Source: Bryobacterales bacterium | GTDB lineage: Bacteria; Acidobacteriota; Terriglobia; Bryobacterales; Bryobacteraceae | Reading direction: 5' to 3' | NCBI GenBank assembly: GCA_003164035.1 | Contig: PLRS01000035.1 | Span: 62,001 to 126,000 of the forward strand | DNA: 64,000 bases | In this document: in pieces, positions 17,606-26,535 of the stretch | Position numbering within the stretch: position 1 is the stretch's first letter | Layout: every line of letters starts with the position of its first letter | Made by a program: the position numbers and the translations under genes | Notes under the pieces: model-generated | Database searches by the model: none | The model's input: the letters and a program-made list of their open reading frames with translations, nothing else | What the model was told of the DNA's origin: nothing

Positions 17606-19231
17606 CTAATTCACGGCGATAATCACGCCCGGCTGGCTGGTCGCGCTTCCGATGGTGACCAAGACGGGGACGGACGAACCGGGGGTTACTCCTGTGGGGA
17701 CGATGGCATTGACTTGCACCAGGCCGGCGATGGCGCCGGGCGCTCCGCCGCTGTACACGACTTGAGCGGGAACCCCGCCGATGGTCACGGTGGTACTGGA
17801 CGACAACCAGGGCAATGGGTCGGATGGGGTAATGGAGGCGTCCGGGCTGGGGGGATTCGTCACGCCACCGCCGGTAAGGTAGATCTGCACGACGGAACCG
17901 GGGGCGGCGGGACGGGCCACGCTGTTGATGCTGTAGTCCTGGTTCAGGATCGCGCCGGGGCCGGAGGGGGAATAGTCCAGGGTGTAGATACCGGGATTGG
18001 CGGCTTGCACGTTCAGGACGGTGGCGGCGGAGATTCCTCCCTGGTAGGTCACGATCATTTTGGTGGTGCCGGCCACTTCGAACGGCACCACGGCGTTCAC
18101 TTGCGTGTTCGAGGCGTAGGTGAGCGCGGCGGCTTTTCCATCGAACAACACCTGTGCGCCTCCCAGGTTGGTGGCGACGGCGGTATTGTTCGACACCAGT
18201 TGCAAGCCGACGCCAGTGGACGGTCCAAGATTATTTCCGAAAATGGAAACGATTTCACCCGGCGACACCACGCCCGAGGTCCCCAGCGCCGACGCGAAAC
18301 TGGCCGAGTGGTCGACGGCGGCAATCAGCGGGGTAGGCGGGGCGGCAGCCTGCTGGGTAACCGAAAAAGCCAGCGTCCCGATATAAAGAGCGCCGGTTCG
18401 CGCCGCGCCCGTGTTCGCGCTCACGGTGTAACCGAGAGGCCCCGGGCCATTGCCATAACTGGTCGATGAGATGCCGATCCAATTCACGTTGGTGTAGACG
18501 GTACCCCAGGAACAGCCGGCGCCGGTGGTGACGGTCAGATAGCCGGGGCCTCCGGCGGCGGAAAAGGACGCGCCGGCCGGCGTGAACGTCAGGTTGCCCG
18601 GCGACCCATCCTGATTGACGGTGAACTGCGGCACCGGGTAAGGATACGCCGAACCGAGCGCCACCGGTGTGCTGGAGCCGGCTTCCACGGTGAGAGTTCC
18701 GGAACGGCCGGCAACGCAGGGGTTCGCCGCGACCGAATAGCCCACGGCTCCATTTGAAACGCCGCTCGCGCCGGAAGTCACGGTAATCCAACTGGCATTG
18801 CTCCACGAGTTCCAGACGCAGTCGCTCTGGACCGCGAAGGTGGAAGAGCCGGCGCCCACACCGATTTCGTAAGCCGTCGAAGTCAGCGTCAGCAAGCACG
18901 GAGATGCCTGCTGGGTGACGGCGACCGTCGCCACCGTGCCCGCCGCCGAATCGGCGATCGTAATCTTCGCCGTACGCGGGGAGGGGAGCGTGTTAACGGT
19001 CACGGCATAGGCGAAGGTGTAGCTTCCGCCGGATTGCCCGTTTGCCTGGCCGTAGAAGGTAAGCCAGGAAGAATCCGACGTGTAGGTCCAGATGCAGTAG
19101 CTGCCGGAGGCCACGGAAATCTGTCCAATGCCGGCGGTGTAGGAAATGGTAGCGGTCTGGGGCGGATTGACGGTATAGGCGCATTGCGCGCACAACGGCA
19201 TCGCCGCCAGGAAAGCGAGGAACAGCTTCAT
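17606..19231 (-). CDS. Secreted BACON-repeat protein with TIGR03437 C-terminal domain
   Basis: 541 residues. Signal peptide MKLFLAFLAAMPLCAQ. About residues 20-290 hold three BACON-like beta-sandwich repeats, each ending in a VTQQA/VNQDG-type strand and containing a W(L/I) core (SDSSWLTFYG, SNASWITVTSG, TNVNWIGISS). The C-terminal ~230 residues are a TIGR03437 domain (SPGEIVSIFGNNLGPS, NTQVNAVVPFEVAG, GLVQVNAIVPTGVTPGSSV), a module expanded in Solibacter. BACON domains are thought to bind carbohydrate or mucin. No enzyme domain is present. It is a single gene converging with the cytochrome operon. Confidence 0.85.
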   Translation of the reverse strand: MKLFLAFLAAMPLCAQCAYTVNPPQTATISYTAGIGQISVASGSYCIWTYTSDSSWLTFYGQANGQSGGSYTFAYAVTVNTLPSPRTAKITIADSAAGTVATVAVTQQASPCLLTLTSTAYEIGVGAGSSTFAVQSDCVWNSWSNASWITVTSGASGVSNGAVGYSVAANPCVAGRSGTLTVEAGSSTPVALGSAYPYPVPQFTVNQDGSPGNLTFTPAGASFSAAGGPGYLTVTTGAGCSWGTVYTNVNWIGISSTSYGNGPGPLGYTVSANTGAARTGALYIGTLAFSVTQQAAAPPTPLIAAVDHSASFASALGTSGVVSPGEIVSIFGNNLGPSTGVGLQLVSNNTAVATNLGGAQVLFDGKAAALTYASNTQVNAVVPFEVAGTTKMIVTYQGGISAATVLNVQAANPGIYTLDYSPSGPGAILNQDYSINSVARPAAPGSVVQIYLTGGGVTNPPSPDASITPSDPLPWLSSSTTVTIGGVPAQVVYSGGAPGAIAGLVQVNAIVPTGVTPGSSVPVLVTIGSATSQPGVIIAVN

Positions 19232-19320
19232 CAGTTGTTATGTTAGCCCGCATTTCAGGCGGGTGGGCCGGCGAAAGGCAGGGTTGGCCGCCTCGCGGAG
19301 CGGCCGAGTACCGGGCTTTG

Positions 19321-19836
19321 TCAGGCGGCGGCGGTTTGGGGTTTATTGAGGCAACATTGTTTGAATTTCTTGCCGCTGCCGCAGGGGCAGCGGTCGTTGC
19401 GGCCGGTTTTGGGGTCGGGGCGGCGATAGGGCTGTTGGGGAGTTTGTGCATTTTTGTGCATGATTTCGGGATTTTGGGCGGATTTTGGGAGGATGGGAGT
19501 GGCGCGGCGCTCCTTCGCGGGAGAAGGCAGGGCATGGCTGAGGATGAAGATGGCGGCGCGGAGACGCGCGGAGGTGGAGGATTTCGGGTCCTGGAGGATC
19601 TGTTCGAGGGCCTGGAAGGCCAGCTCAGCACGGCCGACGGCGCCTTCGTGCAGCATGTCGGCGCGGTCGTTTTGGGCGTCGCGAAGGGCCGCCTCAAAGG
19701 CCGGCGAGGTGTGGCGCCAATAGGCGATGGCGTTGCGGTGAACGCCGGCCTGGTCGGCGGCGGCATTGAGGTTGGCGCCGTTCAAGAGAGCGTCGATAAC
19801 CTGGAGCTGAGGAGCGGAGAGGGCGGAATCGGGCAT
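19321..19836 (-). CDS. Helix-turn-helix protein with C-terminal SEC-C metal-binding motif
   Basis: 171 residues from the ATG at 19836, which has AAAGG upstream; the frame is open further up but without a credible start. The N-terminal half is HTH-like ([39 protein letters not shown]), similar to phage terminase-small-subunit/phBC6A51-type HTHs. The C-terminus is a SEC-C zinc motif, [18 protein letters not shown], as in SecA and many Solibacter-type proteins. It is probably DNA- or RNA-binding; the role is unknown. It is unlinked to obvious phage genes. Confidence 0.75.
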   Translation of the reverse strand: MPDSALSAPQLQVIDALLNGANLNAAADQAGVHRNAIAYWRHTSPAFEAALRDAQNDRADMLHEGAVGRAELAFQALEQILQDPKSSTSARLRAAIFILSHALPSPAKERRATPILPKSAQNPEIMHKNAQTPQQPYRRPDPKTGRNDRCPCGSGKKFKQCCLNKPQTAAA

Positions 19837-20182
19837 GGGAGCTACCTTTCGGCCACTACGATAGCTTGCGAGCGCGGAAGAAGCGGCTGTCGGGAAGGGG
19901 CGGATTTGGCGGAAGTGGCTTGGAATGTGGGGGAAGGGAATATTTAGAAAATCCGTGACTGGCGTTTGGGCGGGGATGGGTTTCCGGAGAGCTCTTTGCA
20001 AGGTCTAGTAGCTAGAGGCGCGGGGGCTGTGATGAGCTCGCGCGGCGTCGCGTGGCAGGCTGCGGTCCACTCTTCTCGCGCGGCACTTTACCGATAAACC
20101 CACATGTCATTCCCAATGATCAAAGGAGCCTGTGCTTGGTGCCCACCATTCGGTTGCCTGCGGCCCGCCGCGGGGGACGCAA
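19837..20182. other. 346-base gap without recognised feature
   Basis: No gene, repeat family or terminator was recognised between the HTH/SEC-C gene start and the end of the broken GH59 gene. It must contain the HTH/SEC-C promoter on the minus strand, but no clear -35/-10 pair was found. Confidence 0.4.
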
Positions 20183-22186
20183 TCACATCGGTCGCGCAGG
20201 CCGGCTTAGCGCCAGGGGAGACGTGATCGTCAATTTGTCGAATTGGGCGTTGATCCAGCCGTTGACGCCGAACCCTATCTGCCCAGATATGTAGGCTGAG
20301 TCGTTGGCGGTTCCCAGCACGAGCCGATCAAGCTCAGCGCGGATTGTCGTCCCCACAAAGGTGAGCGCCAGCTCATGCCAAGTGTTGGTGCCGAGCGGCG
20401 CCACCGATCCGTAGACCAGGCCTGTGGTTGTGCCGTCGATATCCTCCCGCACGATAGCCCAGTTCCCCTGATCGGTGACTTGCAGGTGGTAGGACTGCCG
20501 GCACGAGGGATCGGCGGGCGATTGATCGCCGACGCGGCCCAGGAGTTGGACAGCGCCCGATTGTTCCAGCAGGACGTCGGCGCTCACCCGGTAGTCAGTC
20601 CAATTCACGTCTCCCATCAGAGTGTATGGATTGCTGGCCTTGCGCAGCGTGGGGGTTACCCACCAGAAATACGGCTGCACCGCCGCCATCTGCCGCAGAC
20701 ACTGGCCCGCTCAGCCGCCGCCGCACGGCGCAATCTCGAACGCTCCGTTTACATCGGCGAACAGGCGGGCTTCCTGGCCGATGTTGTACTCCTCGAAACT
20801 GTCCGAATAGGGTAACTGCAGGGAGCACTCCACGCCGGACTGGCAAACGGCCGCGGGCGCACTCCCTTTACTCTGTCCCGTGGTGGTGGTGATGCTATAG
20901 AGGAAGCCGGGCTGCAAGGTCACCGAGTACAAACCGTTCACCGGCGCCACATCCTGAGCTTCGGCGAACCAGTCATCCGGATCTGTCGAGTTCAGATTGG
21001 TGGACCAGACATGCACCGGACCAGTCGCAAGGCCGCCCGTCACGACGAAGCTAAAGATCTGACTGCTGGTGGCGTAAGCGGTTTCGATGACGATGCTATA
21101 GTCGCTCCCGTTGGGCGACGACAGCGCGACATAGGAGCCGATGTCTCCGGTGGTGCGCCCGGCGGCGCTGTCGATGTATCGCCAGCCGGGTTCGACGAAC
21201 TGAGTGGTATGCGCCATCGCCCATACACCCGGGCCGACGAAGTAGTTTCCCGACCGGGGTTCTTCGGCCAGGATCAGCCCGTAGCTCGAATACGGAAAAT
21301 TCGTGCAGGTAGCGCCGATCAGCGGCCAGACGATCGAAGCCGTGATGCCTCCGTCTATGTACTGCAAATTGGTCGCCCTGGCGATATTGGCGGCGGACTC
21401 TCCGTTGCTTTCCGAAGCCCACATGGGCTTGCCGAGACCGGAGACCATCTGAAAGTCGGTGCACTGCACGATGGCGCCGAAATCACAAGGGTAGTGCGCA
21501 GCGGGGACGTCGATGTCTGTGTAGAAACTCGGAGCCGATATGGCGGCCTGCGCGGACGGCGTCAGGTGGGCGTAGTACTCGTCGGGGCCGATAATCTTCG
21601 TGGATAACCCGTTCGCCGCGAGCGCCTGCTTCAGACTGTGGAACCACCCGAGATCCCACCCGGTGTAGCACTCGTTCCACCCGCCGACATAATCGATATT
21701 GAGATTGTGGTCCGTCTTAGCGCCCGTGAGCCACTTCACGATGTAGTCCACGTTGTCCTGGGACCAGAAATTCGCGCCCCCTCCCATCCAGCCGGGAGCG
21801 GTCCACTCGATCGCCACCAGCTTGATGTCGGGGTTTCGCGCCTTGGCTTGTTCCATCAACCACCATTCGTAGCCGCGGTAGTAATTCTCATCACTCGCCG
21901 AGTGCATGTGGCTAGGCTCGGCGCCGCTGGTCGAGTTTGCGTCGCCGCCGATCTCGACTTTGAGGATCTGCAGCGACGCGCCGTAGTTGGGCTTGAAGAG
22001 ATAGTCCAGGATCTGGCTGCGGTTCGGTTCTGGGTAATCGATCAAGAGGCGGGAGTTACCGCCTCCACCGCTGATTGCGCCGAGACCATCAAAAGTGCGT
22101 CCCAAGCCGCCCCCTTCGAGGCTGACGGGGGCAGCGGCTCCGGCTCGGGGTGCGACGATGAGCGGGAGGTTCTCTGTCTCACCCAA
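20183..22186 (-). pseudogene. GH59 galactocerebrosidase-like gene, interrupted by in-frame TGA
   Basis: A 668-codon frame closely resembles animal GALC and bacterial GH59 beta-galactosidases. Matching stretches include TFDGLGAISGGGGNSRLLID, YPEPNRSQILDYLFKP, ILKVEIGGDANS, GYEWWLMEQAKARNP, and WAMAHTTQFVEPGWRYID. The acid/base Glu is in GGWNEC (about residue 172) and the nucleophile Glu in MWASESNG (about 259). After residue ~491 (EIAPCGGG) a TGA at 20711-20713 interrupts the frame. The same frame continues after it into the C-terminal lectin-like domain (TLMGDVNWTDYRVSADV, WHELALTFVGTTIRAELDR). The start is a TTG with no ribosome-binding site and no signal peptide, so the 5' end may also be lost. 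The family hydrolyses beta-galactosyl linkages such as in galactosylceramide. It is likely a decaying gene, or a sequencing error at one base (CGA to TGA). Confidence 0.85.
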
Positions 22187-22232
22187 ATGCCGACCTTGGG
22201 AATCCGCGGCTTGGCCCGCATCGCGCGAAGGT

Positions 22233-22637
22233 TCAGATGGGGATAATTGGGCAGGCCGGGTCCAAACGCCCGATGTCGTGCGGATCGCCTGTGACGACGT
22301 GGTCTCCGCGCTCTCTGGCGATAATTACGACCGAGGCGTCGATTACGTCCGCGACGCCGGCCGCGCCGCACAATTCTCCGCAGGCGCGGGCGAGTTGCTC
22401 ATCGAGAGCGACAATCTCGACTTCGTCGATGCGCAAAAACCGCGCCAGTGCGACCTGAACACGGCTATCCCGCCATGCTTGTCCCACCACACCCGCAGGC
22501 ACTCGAAATTTGAGGCGGTGGGCCAAAGCCCGAGCGAGCAAAGCGATCAGCCGCTTGTCGCCACGATCCAAGGCGATCAAAGCGCCGGCGTCAAGTGTTA
22601 TCCCCGCCCGCGCCGCGGCAGCATGCGTTCCGCCCAT
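22233..22637 (-). CDS. PIN-domain ribonuclease, VapC-like toxin
   Basis: 134 residues. PIN signatures are ITLDAGALIALDRGD near the N-terminus (first catalytic Asp), DVIDASVVIIARERGD, and HVVTGDPHDIGRL near the C-terminus (remaining acidic residues). VapC toxins cleave tRNA or rRNA and are neutralised by a small antitoxin encoded just upstream. The start overlaps the end of the antitoxin frame by 40 bases, the usual coupled arrangement. The antitoxin frame is broken here, so the toxin may be inactive, differently regulated, or the break may be a sequence error. The exact start is uncertain. Confidence 0.8.
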   Translation of the reverse strand: MGGTHAAAARAGITLDAGALIALDRGDKRLIALLARALAHRLKFRVPAGVVGQAWRDSRVQVALARFLRIDEVEIVALDEQLARACGELCGAAGVADVIDASVVIIARERGDHVVTGDPHDIGRLDPACPIIPI

Positions 22638-22832
22638 TTGATGTCCTCCGGCGCTGGCTCGCCATATTGTCCGATCAGATCGCTAAGAAGCGCTCGGAGG
22701 GAGTCACGCTTTTCGTGTTCCGCCAGAACGCTGGCGATATAGCCAGAAATCCGCTCTTCCCGCGCGCACTTCCCGGTGGACTCTGGCGAGTTGCTGTTTC
22801 GGCAAGCTAATGGCGATTTTCGCCCTGGTCAT
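22598..22832 (-). pseudogene. VapB-like antitoxin, frameshifted
   Basis: From the ATG at 22832 the product reads MTRAKIAISLPKQQLARVHR and continues to an alternating basic stretch, then hits an early stop. A second frame, continuing to the TAA at 22598, gives SGYIASVLAEHEKRDSLRAL and EPAPEDIKWAERML, which is the expected antitoxin C-terminus. The span from ATG to TAA is 235 bases, one more than a multiple of three, so one base is extra (or two are missing) around 22740-22765. Intact relatives are ribbon-helix-helix-type antitoxins that bind their promoter and the toxin. Confidence 0.7.
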
Positions 22833-23279
22833 ACCGATATCATACCATCGGTCAGCCCGGGGCGTGCGCGCGGTTCTCGGGATGGATCGTCCGGCGGCCC
22901 GGAGATCGGGCTGTTTCGCCAGCCCCAGGAAAACGGGGATATCGGAAAGCAGTTCGGCCCCGCGCCAGATGTTCTCGCGATCTGTGAGGCCCCCCCGATT
23001 GGTTCCTGTTGATGCCCCGCGAGCTCGACGCGAGTCGAGGCTCCGAGCTCCTGAGCCGCGTGGAATTTGGGTTGAGCCAAGTTTCGAACCGGCCAGCGAA
23101 CGGCCGGGCTGGCGCCCGGCTGGACCGATTGACAATCGGTCCGCAGGTTAACAACCTGCCCCACAAAAACCGGGTCACCTTATTTTCCTTCAGGTCGCGA
23201 AATGACGGGGCGACATCAGGAGCCCCACGGAGTTGCACCGGCGACAAGGTCGCCGGCGCTACGCGAGAAGTCTGCCAAG
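22833..23279. other. 447-base gap downstream of ftsZ, mostly repeat
   Basis: No supported gene. It holds the composite palindromic element at 23041-23169 and a hairpin CCGGCGAC-AAG-GTCGCCGG at 23238-23256. The hairpin is 23 bases past the ftsZ stop and could mark the transcript end, but no T-tract follows on the minus strand, so it is not called a terminator. Confidence 0.5.
23041..23169 (+). repeat. Composite palindromic element (type I/J)
   Basis: It starts CTCCGAGCTC, then CGTGGAATTTGGG. Three palindromes follow: CCGGGC-TGG-CGCCCGG, GGACCGATT-GAC-AATCGGTCC, and GCAGGTT-AAC-AACCTGC. It ends CCCCACAAAAA. The element at 43033-43266 has the same start, the same first palindrome and the same ending on the same strand, but a different, longer middle. 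Confidence 0.75.
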
Positions 23280-24500
23280 CTAATTCAGCAGGCGGCCCTG
23301 GCGCAAGTAGGCCGGGGTATCCAGGTCGTCCAGGTCGATGCCCGGTTCCTCGTCGGCGAGCAGCGACGGTTCCGGCATGACGGGCTCGGGTTCGAAGAAC
23401 GGCTCGGGCATCCGTACCGGCATGGGCAGCGGCTCCGGCTCGGGTGCGGCGATGAGCGGCGGCGCGGCGGCTTCCAATCGTTTGGGACTCTCCACGACCA
23501 CGGCGCCGGCCGGCTGAAACCCGGTGGCAATCACGGTCACCTTCACCTGGTCGGCCATCTTTTCATCCAGGATGGCGCCGAAGGTGATCTCGACGGCTTC
23601 GCAATGGGTGGCTTCGCGGACCAGGTTGCAGGCGTCGTCCACGTCCTGAAAGCTCATCTGGCGGGAGCCGGTAATGTTGATCAAAATGCCGCGCGAGCCG
23701 GCGATCTGGACGCCTTCGAGCAGGGGGCAACTGATGGCGGCGCGGGCCGCCTCCACCGCCGCGTTTTCGCCGCGGCCCGTGGCGGTGCCCATCATGGCGT
23801 AGCCCATGCCTGCCATAACCGAGCGGATGTCGGAGAAATCGCGGTTGATGACACCGGGCGTATTGATGATGTCGCTGATGCCCTGGACGGCCTGGCGGAG
23901 CAGATCGTCGGCCACCTTGAAGGCCTCAAAAAAGCTGACGCCTTTGGGGATGAGAGCGCGCAACCGCTCGTTGGGAATGGCGATCACCGAGTCCAGGGCG
24001 GAGGCGAGCTGGGCCAAGCCACCCTCGGCCAGGCGCATGCGCGCGGCGCCCTCGAACGCAAAAGGCTTGGTCACCACGGCCACGGTGAGGGCGCCCAGTT
24101 CCTTGGCCAGGTTGGCGACCACCGGCGCTGCCCCTGTTCCGGTGCCGTAGCCCAGGCCGGCGGTGACGAACACCATGTCGGCGCCCTGCAGCAGCTCCAC
24201 GATCTGATCGGTGTTCTCGAGCGCGGCCTGGCGGCCGATATCGGGTTTCGACCCGGCGCCCAGGCCGCGCGTGATTCTGGCTCCCAGTTGCACCTTGTTG
24301 GGCACGGGACAAGAGGCCAGCGCCTGGCGATCGGTGTCCATGACGTGGAAATCCACGCCGCCCAAGCCCGCCGCCACCATTCGCGCCACCGCGTTCGAAC
24401 CTGCGCCGCCCACGCCAATCACTTTGATTTGCGTTCCGCAGCGCGCTTCTTCTTCGATTTCGTATTTCAAGCCGTCCAGGTCCGTGTCCATCAACGCCAT
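23280..24500 (-). CDS. ftsZ: Cell division protein FtsZ (tubulin homolog, altered signature)
   Basis: 406 residues. The GTPase domain (~20-330) includes IKVIGVGGAGSNAVARM and the T7 loop INRDFSDI. The tubulin signature reads AGLGYGTGTGAAP: Tyr replaces the first Gly of the usual GGGTGTG, with codon TAC clear in the sequence. A Pro/Glu-rich linker (~335-385) leads to the conserved C-terminal peptide LDTPAYLRQ, which binds FtsA and other partners. FtsZ forms the cytokinetic ring. GAGGTG lies 7 bases before the ATG. It is the last gene of the dcw cluster, separated from ftsA by a 49-base gap that holds a palindromic repeat. Whether the Tyr affects GTP binding is unknown. Confidence 0.97.
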   Translation of the reverse strand: MALMDTDLDGLKYEIEEEARCGTQIKVIGVGGAGSNAVARMVAAGLGGVDFHVMDTDRQALASCPVPNKVQLGARITRGLGAGSKPDIGRQAALENTDQIVELLQGADMVFVTAGLGYGTGTGAAPVVANLAKELGALTVAVVTKPFAFEGAARMRLAEGGLAQLASALDSVIAIPNERLRALIPKGVSFFEAFKVADDLLRQAVQGISDIINTPGVINRDFSDIRSVMAGMGYAMMGTATGRGENAAVEAARAAISCPLLEGVQIAGSRGILINITGSRQMSFQDVDDACNLVREATHCEAVEITFGAILDEKMADQVKVTVIATGFQPAGAVVVESPKRLEAAAPPLIAAPEPEPLPMPVRMPEPFFEPEPVMPEPSLLADEEPGIDLDDLDTPAYLRQGRLLN

Positions 24501-24518
24501 AAATCACCTCTTCAAAGA

Positions 24519-24540
24519 AACCGCTCCCTCACGGTCGCGG
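24519..24540. repeat. Interspersed repeat, 'gagccgcgaccg' family, short copy
   Basis: AACCGCTCCCTCACGGTCGC lies in the ftsA-ftsZ gap, immediately upstream of the ftsZ ribosome-binding site. It matches the longer copies at 2281 and 61693 but lacks the GGCTCGG half. Its position could affect ftsZ translation relative to ftsA. Confidence 0.55.
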
Positions 24541-24549
24541 TAAATGCGG

Positions 24550-25755
24550 CTACCGTAACATGCGTCCCAACCAGCCGGCCGCTTCGCGTTGCGCCCGGGT
24601 ATGGTCTTTCAGTTTGGCCGAATACATGGCCAGCCCCAAAGCAGTGCACCATTCGCGATCTTTCATCTCGGCGGGACCGCCTTCCACTCCCAAAGTCAGG
24701 CCGAATCGCGACTGGCAGTCCAATTCCCGGTCGGCGACCTCCAGAATCTCGGGCAGTTTGGCGCCGCCGCCGGTCAGGAACACCCCACCCAACAAGGACT
24801 CCTGCATGCCGATCCGAACCAGCTCCTTGCGCACCTGCTGGAACAAGTCGATGGCGCGCGACTCCAGAATCAGGTTCACGTTGCGTTTGCGCGTTTCAGC
24901 GGGCTCGCGGCCCTCGGGCACGGGGAGTTCCACCCAGACGTTCTCCGGACATTCGGCGTAGCGCGCCCGCCCGTAGTCGCGCTTCACGAATTCGGCTTCG
25001 AGCGGGCTCAAGCGGAGCGCCTTGGCCAGGTCGGCGGTGAAGGTATCGCCACCGATGGGAATGCTGGATGCCTGGCACATGGCCTCGCCGTTGTACACCA
25101 CCAACTCGGTGGATTCGGAGCCGATATCCACCACGGCGATGCCCTGCCGCCGGTCCTCCGGCACCACCACGGCATAGCTGGCCGCCATGCCTTCGAAAAT
25201 GCTCTCTTCCACGTTCAGGTGAGCCTGATTGACCGCGCCCACCAGCGCATTATGTTCCTGGATGGAAGTCGTAACCAGGTGAACATTGGCCTCCAGGCAG
25301 GAAGCCAGCGTCTTGCGCGGGTCGGTGTGGCCGGGATGATCGTCCACCACGAAATCCTGGAGCAAGAGCTGCAGGATCATGCAATCTTCGGGCAACTGGC
25401 GGCGGCGGGCGCGGGACACGGCGCGGTCGATGTCGGCCGCTTCCACTTCTCTGACATAGCCCCAGTTGTGAATGCCGTGAACGTTGGTGCCGCGCACGGT
25501 AGGGCCGCCCATTCCGACGACCGCGATCTCGATCGACAGCCCGGCAGTGGCTTCGGCTTCCCGCAGCGCGGCCAGCACGTTATCGGTCACCGCCGCCTGG
25601 TCGGCGATGCGCCCTTTGGCCCAACCCGCGGAGTCGACTTCACCGGCACCCACCAGGCGTACGCGGCCCCGGTCCACCAGGACCACGGCCATCCTGGTCT
25701 TGCCGCTTCCCAGGTCGATGCCCGCGCCGACGATTTGTTGCTTTTTTGCCCCCAT
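24550..25755 (-). CDS. ftsA: Cell division protein FtsA
   Basis: 401 residues with an actin/Hsp70-like ATPase fold. Phosphate 1 motif is GAGIDLGSGKTRMAVV, phosphate 2 GIAVVDIGSESTELVVY, adenosine motif FLTGGGAKLPEI. The 1C subdomain lies after ~85 (NVHGIHNWGYVREVEAADID). The C-terminus GWLGRMLR is an amphipathic membrane-targeting helix. FtsA tethers FtsZ filaments to the membrane and recruits later divisome proteins. It begins 9 bases after ftsQ and precedes ftsZ, the standard order. Confidence 0.97.
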   Translation of the reverse strand: MGAKKQQIVGAGIDLGSGKTRMAVVLVDRGRVRLVGAGEVDSAGWAKGRIADQAAVTDNVLAALREAEATAGLSIEIAVVGMGGPTVRGTNVHGIHNWGYVREVEAADIDRAVSRARRRQLPEDCMILQLLLQDFVVDDHPGHTDPRKTLASCLEANVHLVTTSIQEHNALVGAVNQAHLNVEESIFEGMAASYAVVVPEDRRQGIAVVDIGSESTELVVYNGEAMCQASSIPIGGDTFTADLAKALRLSPLEAEFVKRDYGRARYAECPENVWVELPVPEGREPAETRKRNVNLILESRAIDLFQQVRKELVRIGMQESLLGGVFLTGGGAKLPEILEVADRELDCQSRFGLTLGVEGGPAEMKDREWCTALGLAMYSAKLKDHTRAQREAAGWLGRMLR

Positions 25756-25764
25756 GCCTGCTAC

Positions 25765-26535
25765 TTATTCCTTTGCCGTAATGCGGTCGTCCAGGCGAAG
25801 GTCGAACGCGGTGGCGTCCGGAGCCGCCTGCGCCATCTCCGCGTAATGTTTGGCGAAATTGCGATAGCGGCGGATATAGTTGCCGTCGCCCATGCGCAGC
25901 GATACCGTCCGGTCGCCCATCTGCGTCACCACCAGCAGATCCTCCGGATCGCTGGCATCCACCTCGGAAACCGATTTTGCTTCCCGCCCCATGTCGCGCT
26001 CGAAAGCCAGAAAAGCGCGCACACGCTCGCGGCGTTCCGGCTCGGAGGAATCCTCCCGGATGCCGCTCAACACCGGAAAGGAGAACTCCGCCTGAGGCGG
26101 CGGATCCACCAAAACCCCGTTGGCGTCGATGAGCAGCAGCAGGCCCGAGCCCGGCATCACGAATGCCACCGGCGTGCGCTCGCGGATGCGCACGATGAGC
26201 CGGCCGGGCCATAGTCGCGAAACCGAAGCGTCCTCGATCCAGTCGATGGCGAGCAGCCGGCGGCGGCGCTCGGCCAACGGAATGGAAAAGACGCTACGGT
26301 TGAAATCCATCGCGAATACGCGCGCCACCTGGGAGCGGGGAGCGTAGCGCAGCCCTTCGATCGCAATCGCGTTCGGATCGTCGCGGGATAGCGTGAAGCG
26401 GGGACTGCCGACCAGGTACGCCCGCACCTTCAAGCCGGCCCAGGCCGTGGAAGCGCAGACCGCAAGAAGCACCGCCAGCCCGGCCGCGCGCCGCCAACGA
26501 ACCGTTTTGTCGCGTTTCTTAGCTTCGCGTGCCAT
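25765..26535 (-). CDS. ftsQ: Cell division protein FtsQ/DivIB
   Basis: 256 residues. A short basic cytoplasmic tail, one transmembrane helix ([19 protein letters not shown]), then a POTRA domain (~55-125: [39 protein letters not shown]) and a beta domain with the FtsQ pattern [21 protein letters not shown]. FtsQ links cytoplasmic and periplasmic divisome parts through FtsB/FtsL. Its start overlaps the murC stop by 17 bases. No murB or ddl lies between murC and ftsQ, unlike E. coli. Confidence 0.93.
   Translation of the reverse strand: MAREAKKRDKTVRWRRAAGLAVLLAVCASTAWAGLKVRAYLVGSPRFTLSRDDPNAIAIEGLRYAPRSQVARVFAMDFNRSVFSIPLAERRRRLLAIDWIEDASVSRLWPGRLIVRIRERTPVAFVMPGSGLLLLIDANGVLVDPPPQAEFSFPVLSGIREDSSEPERRERVRAFLAFERDMGREAKSVSEVDASDPEDLLVVTQMGDRTVSLRMGDGNYIRRYRNFAKHYAEMAQAAPDATAFDLRLDDRITAKE

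Noticed and set aside
19321-19836. HTH/SEC-C gene as part of a prophage
   Set aside because: The HTH resembles terminase small subunits, but no other phage gene, integrase or attachment site was recognised nearby.
20711-20713. TGA in the GH59 gene as a selenocysteine codon
   Set aside because: No selenocysteine-insertion-like hairpin was recognised next to it, and the aligned position in GH59 proteins is not a Cys or catalytic site. A nonsense change or sequencing error is simpler.
23030-23170. tRNA-like gene suggested by GTTTCGAACC and nearby stems
   Set aside because: The stems do not form a cloverleaf, there is no acceptor stem, and the same sequence recurs as a composite palindromic repeat at 43033.
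23238-23256. Terminator downstream of ftsZ
   Set aside because: The 8-bp stem is strong, but no T-tract follows on the minus strand; it may be another palindromic module.
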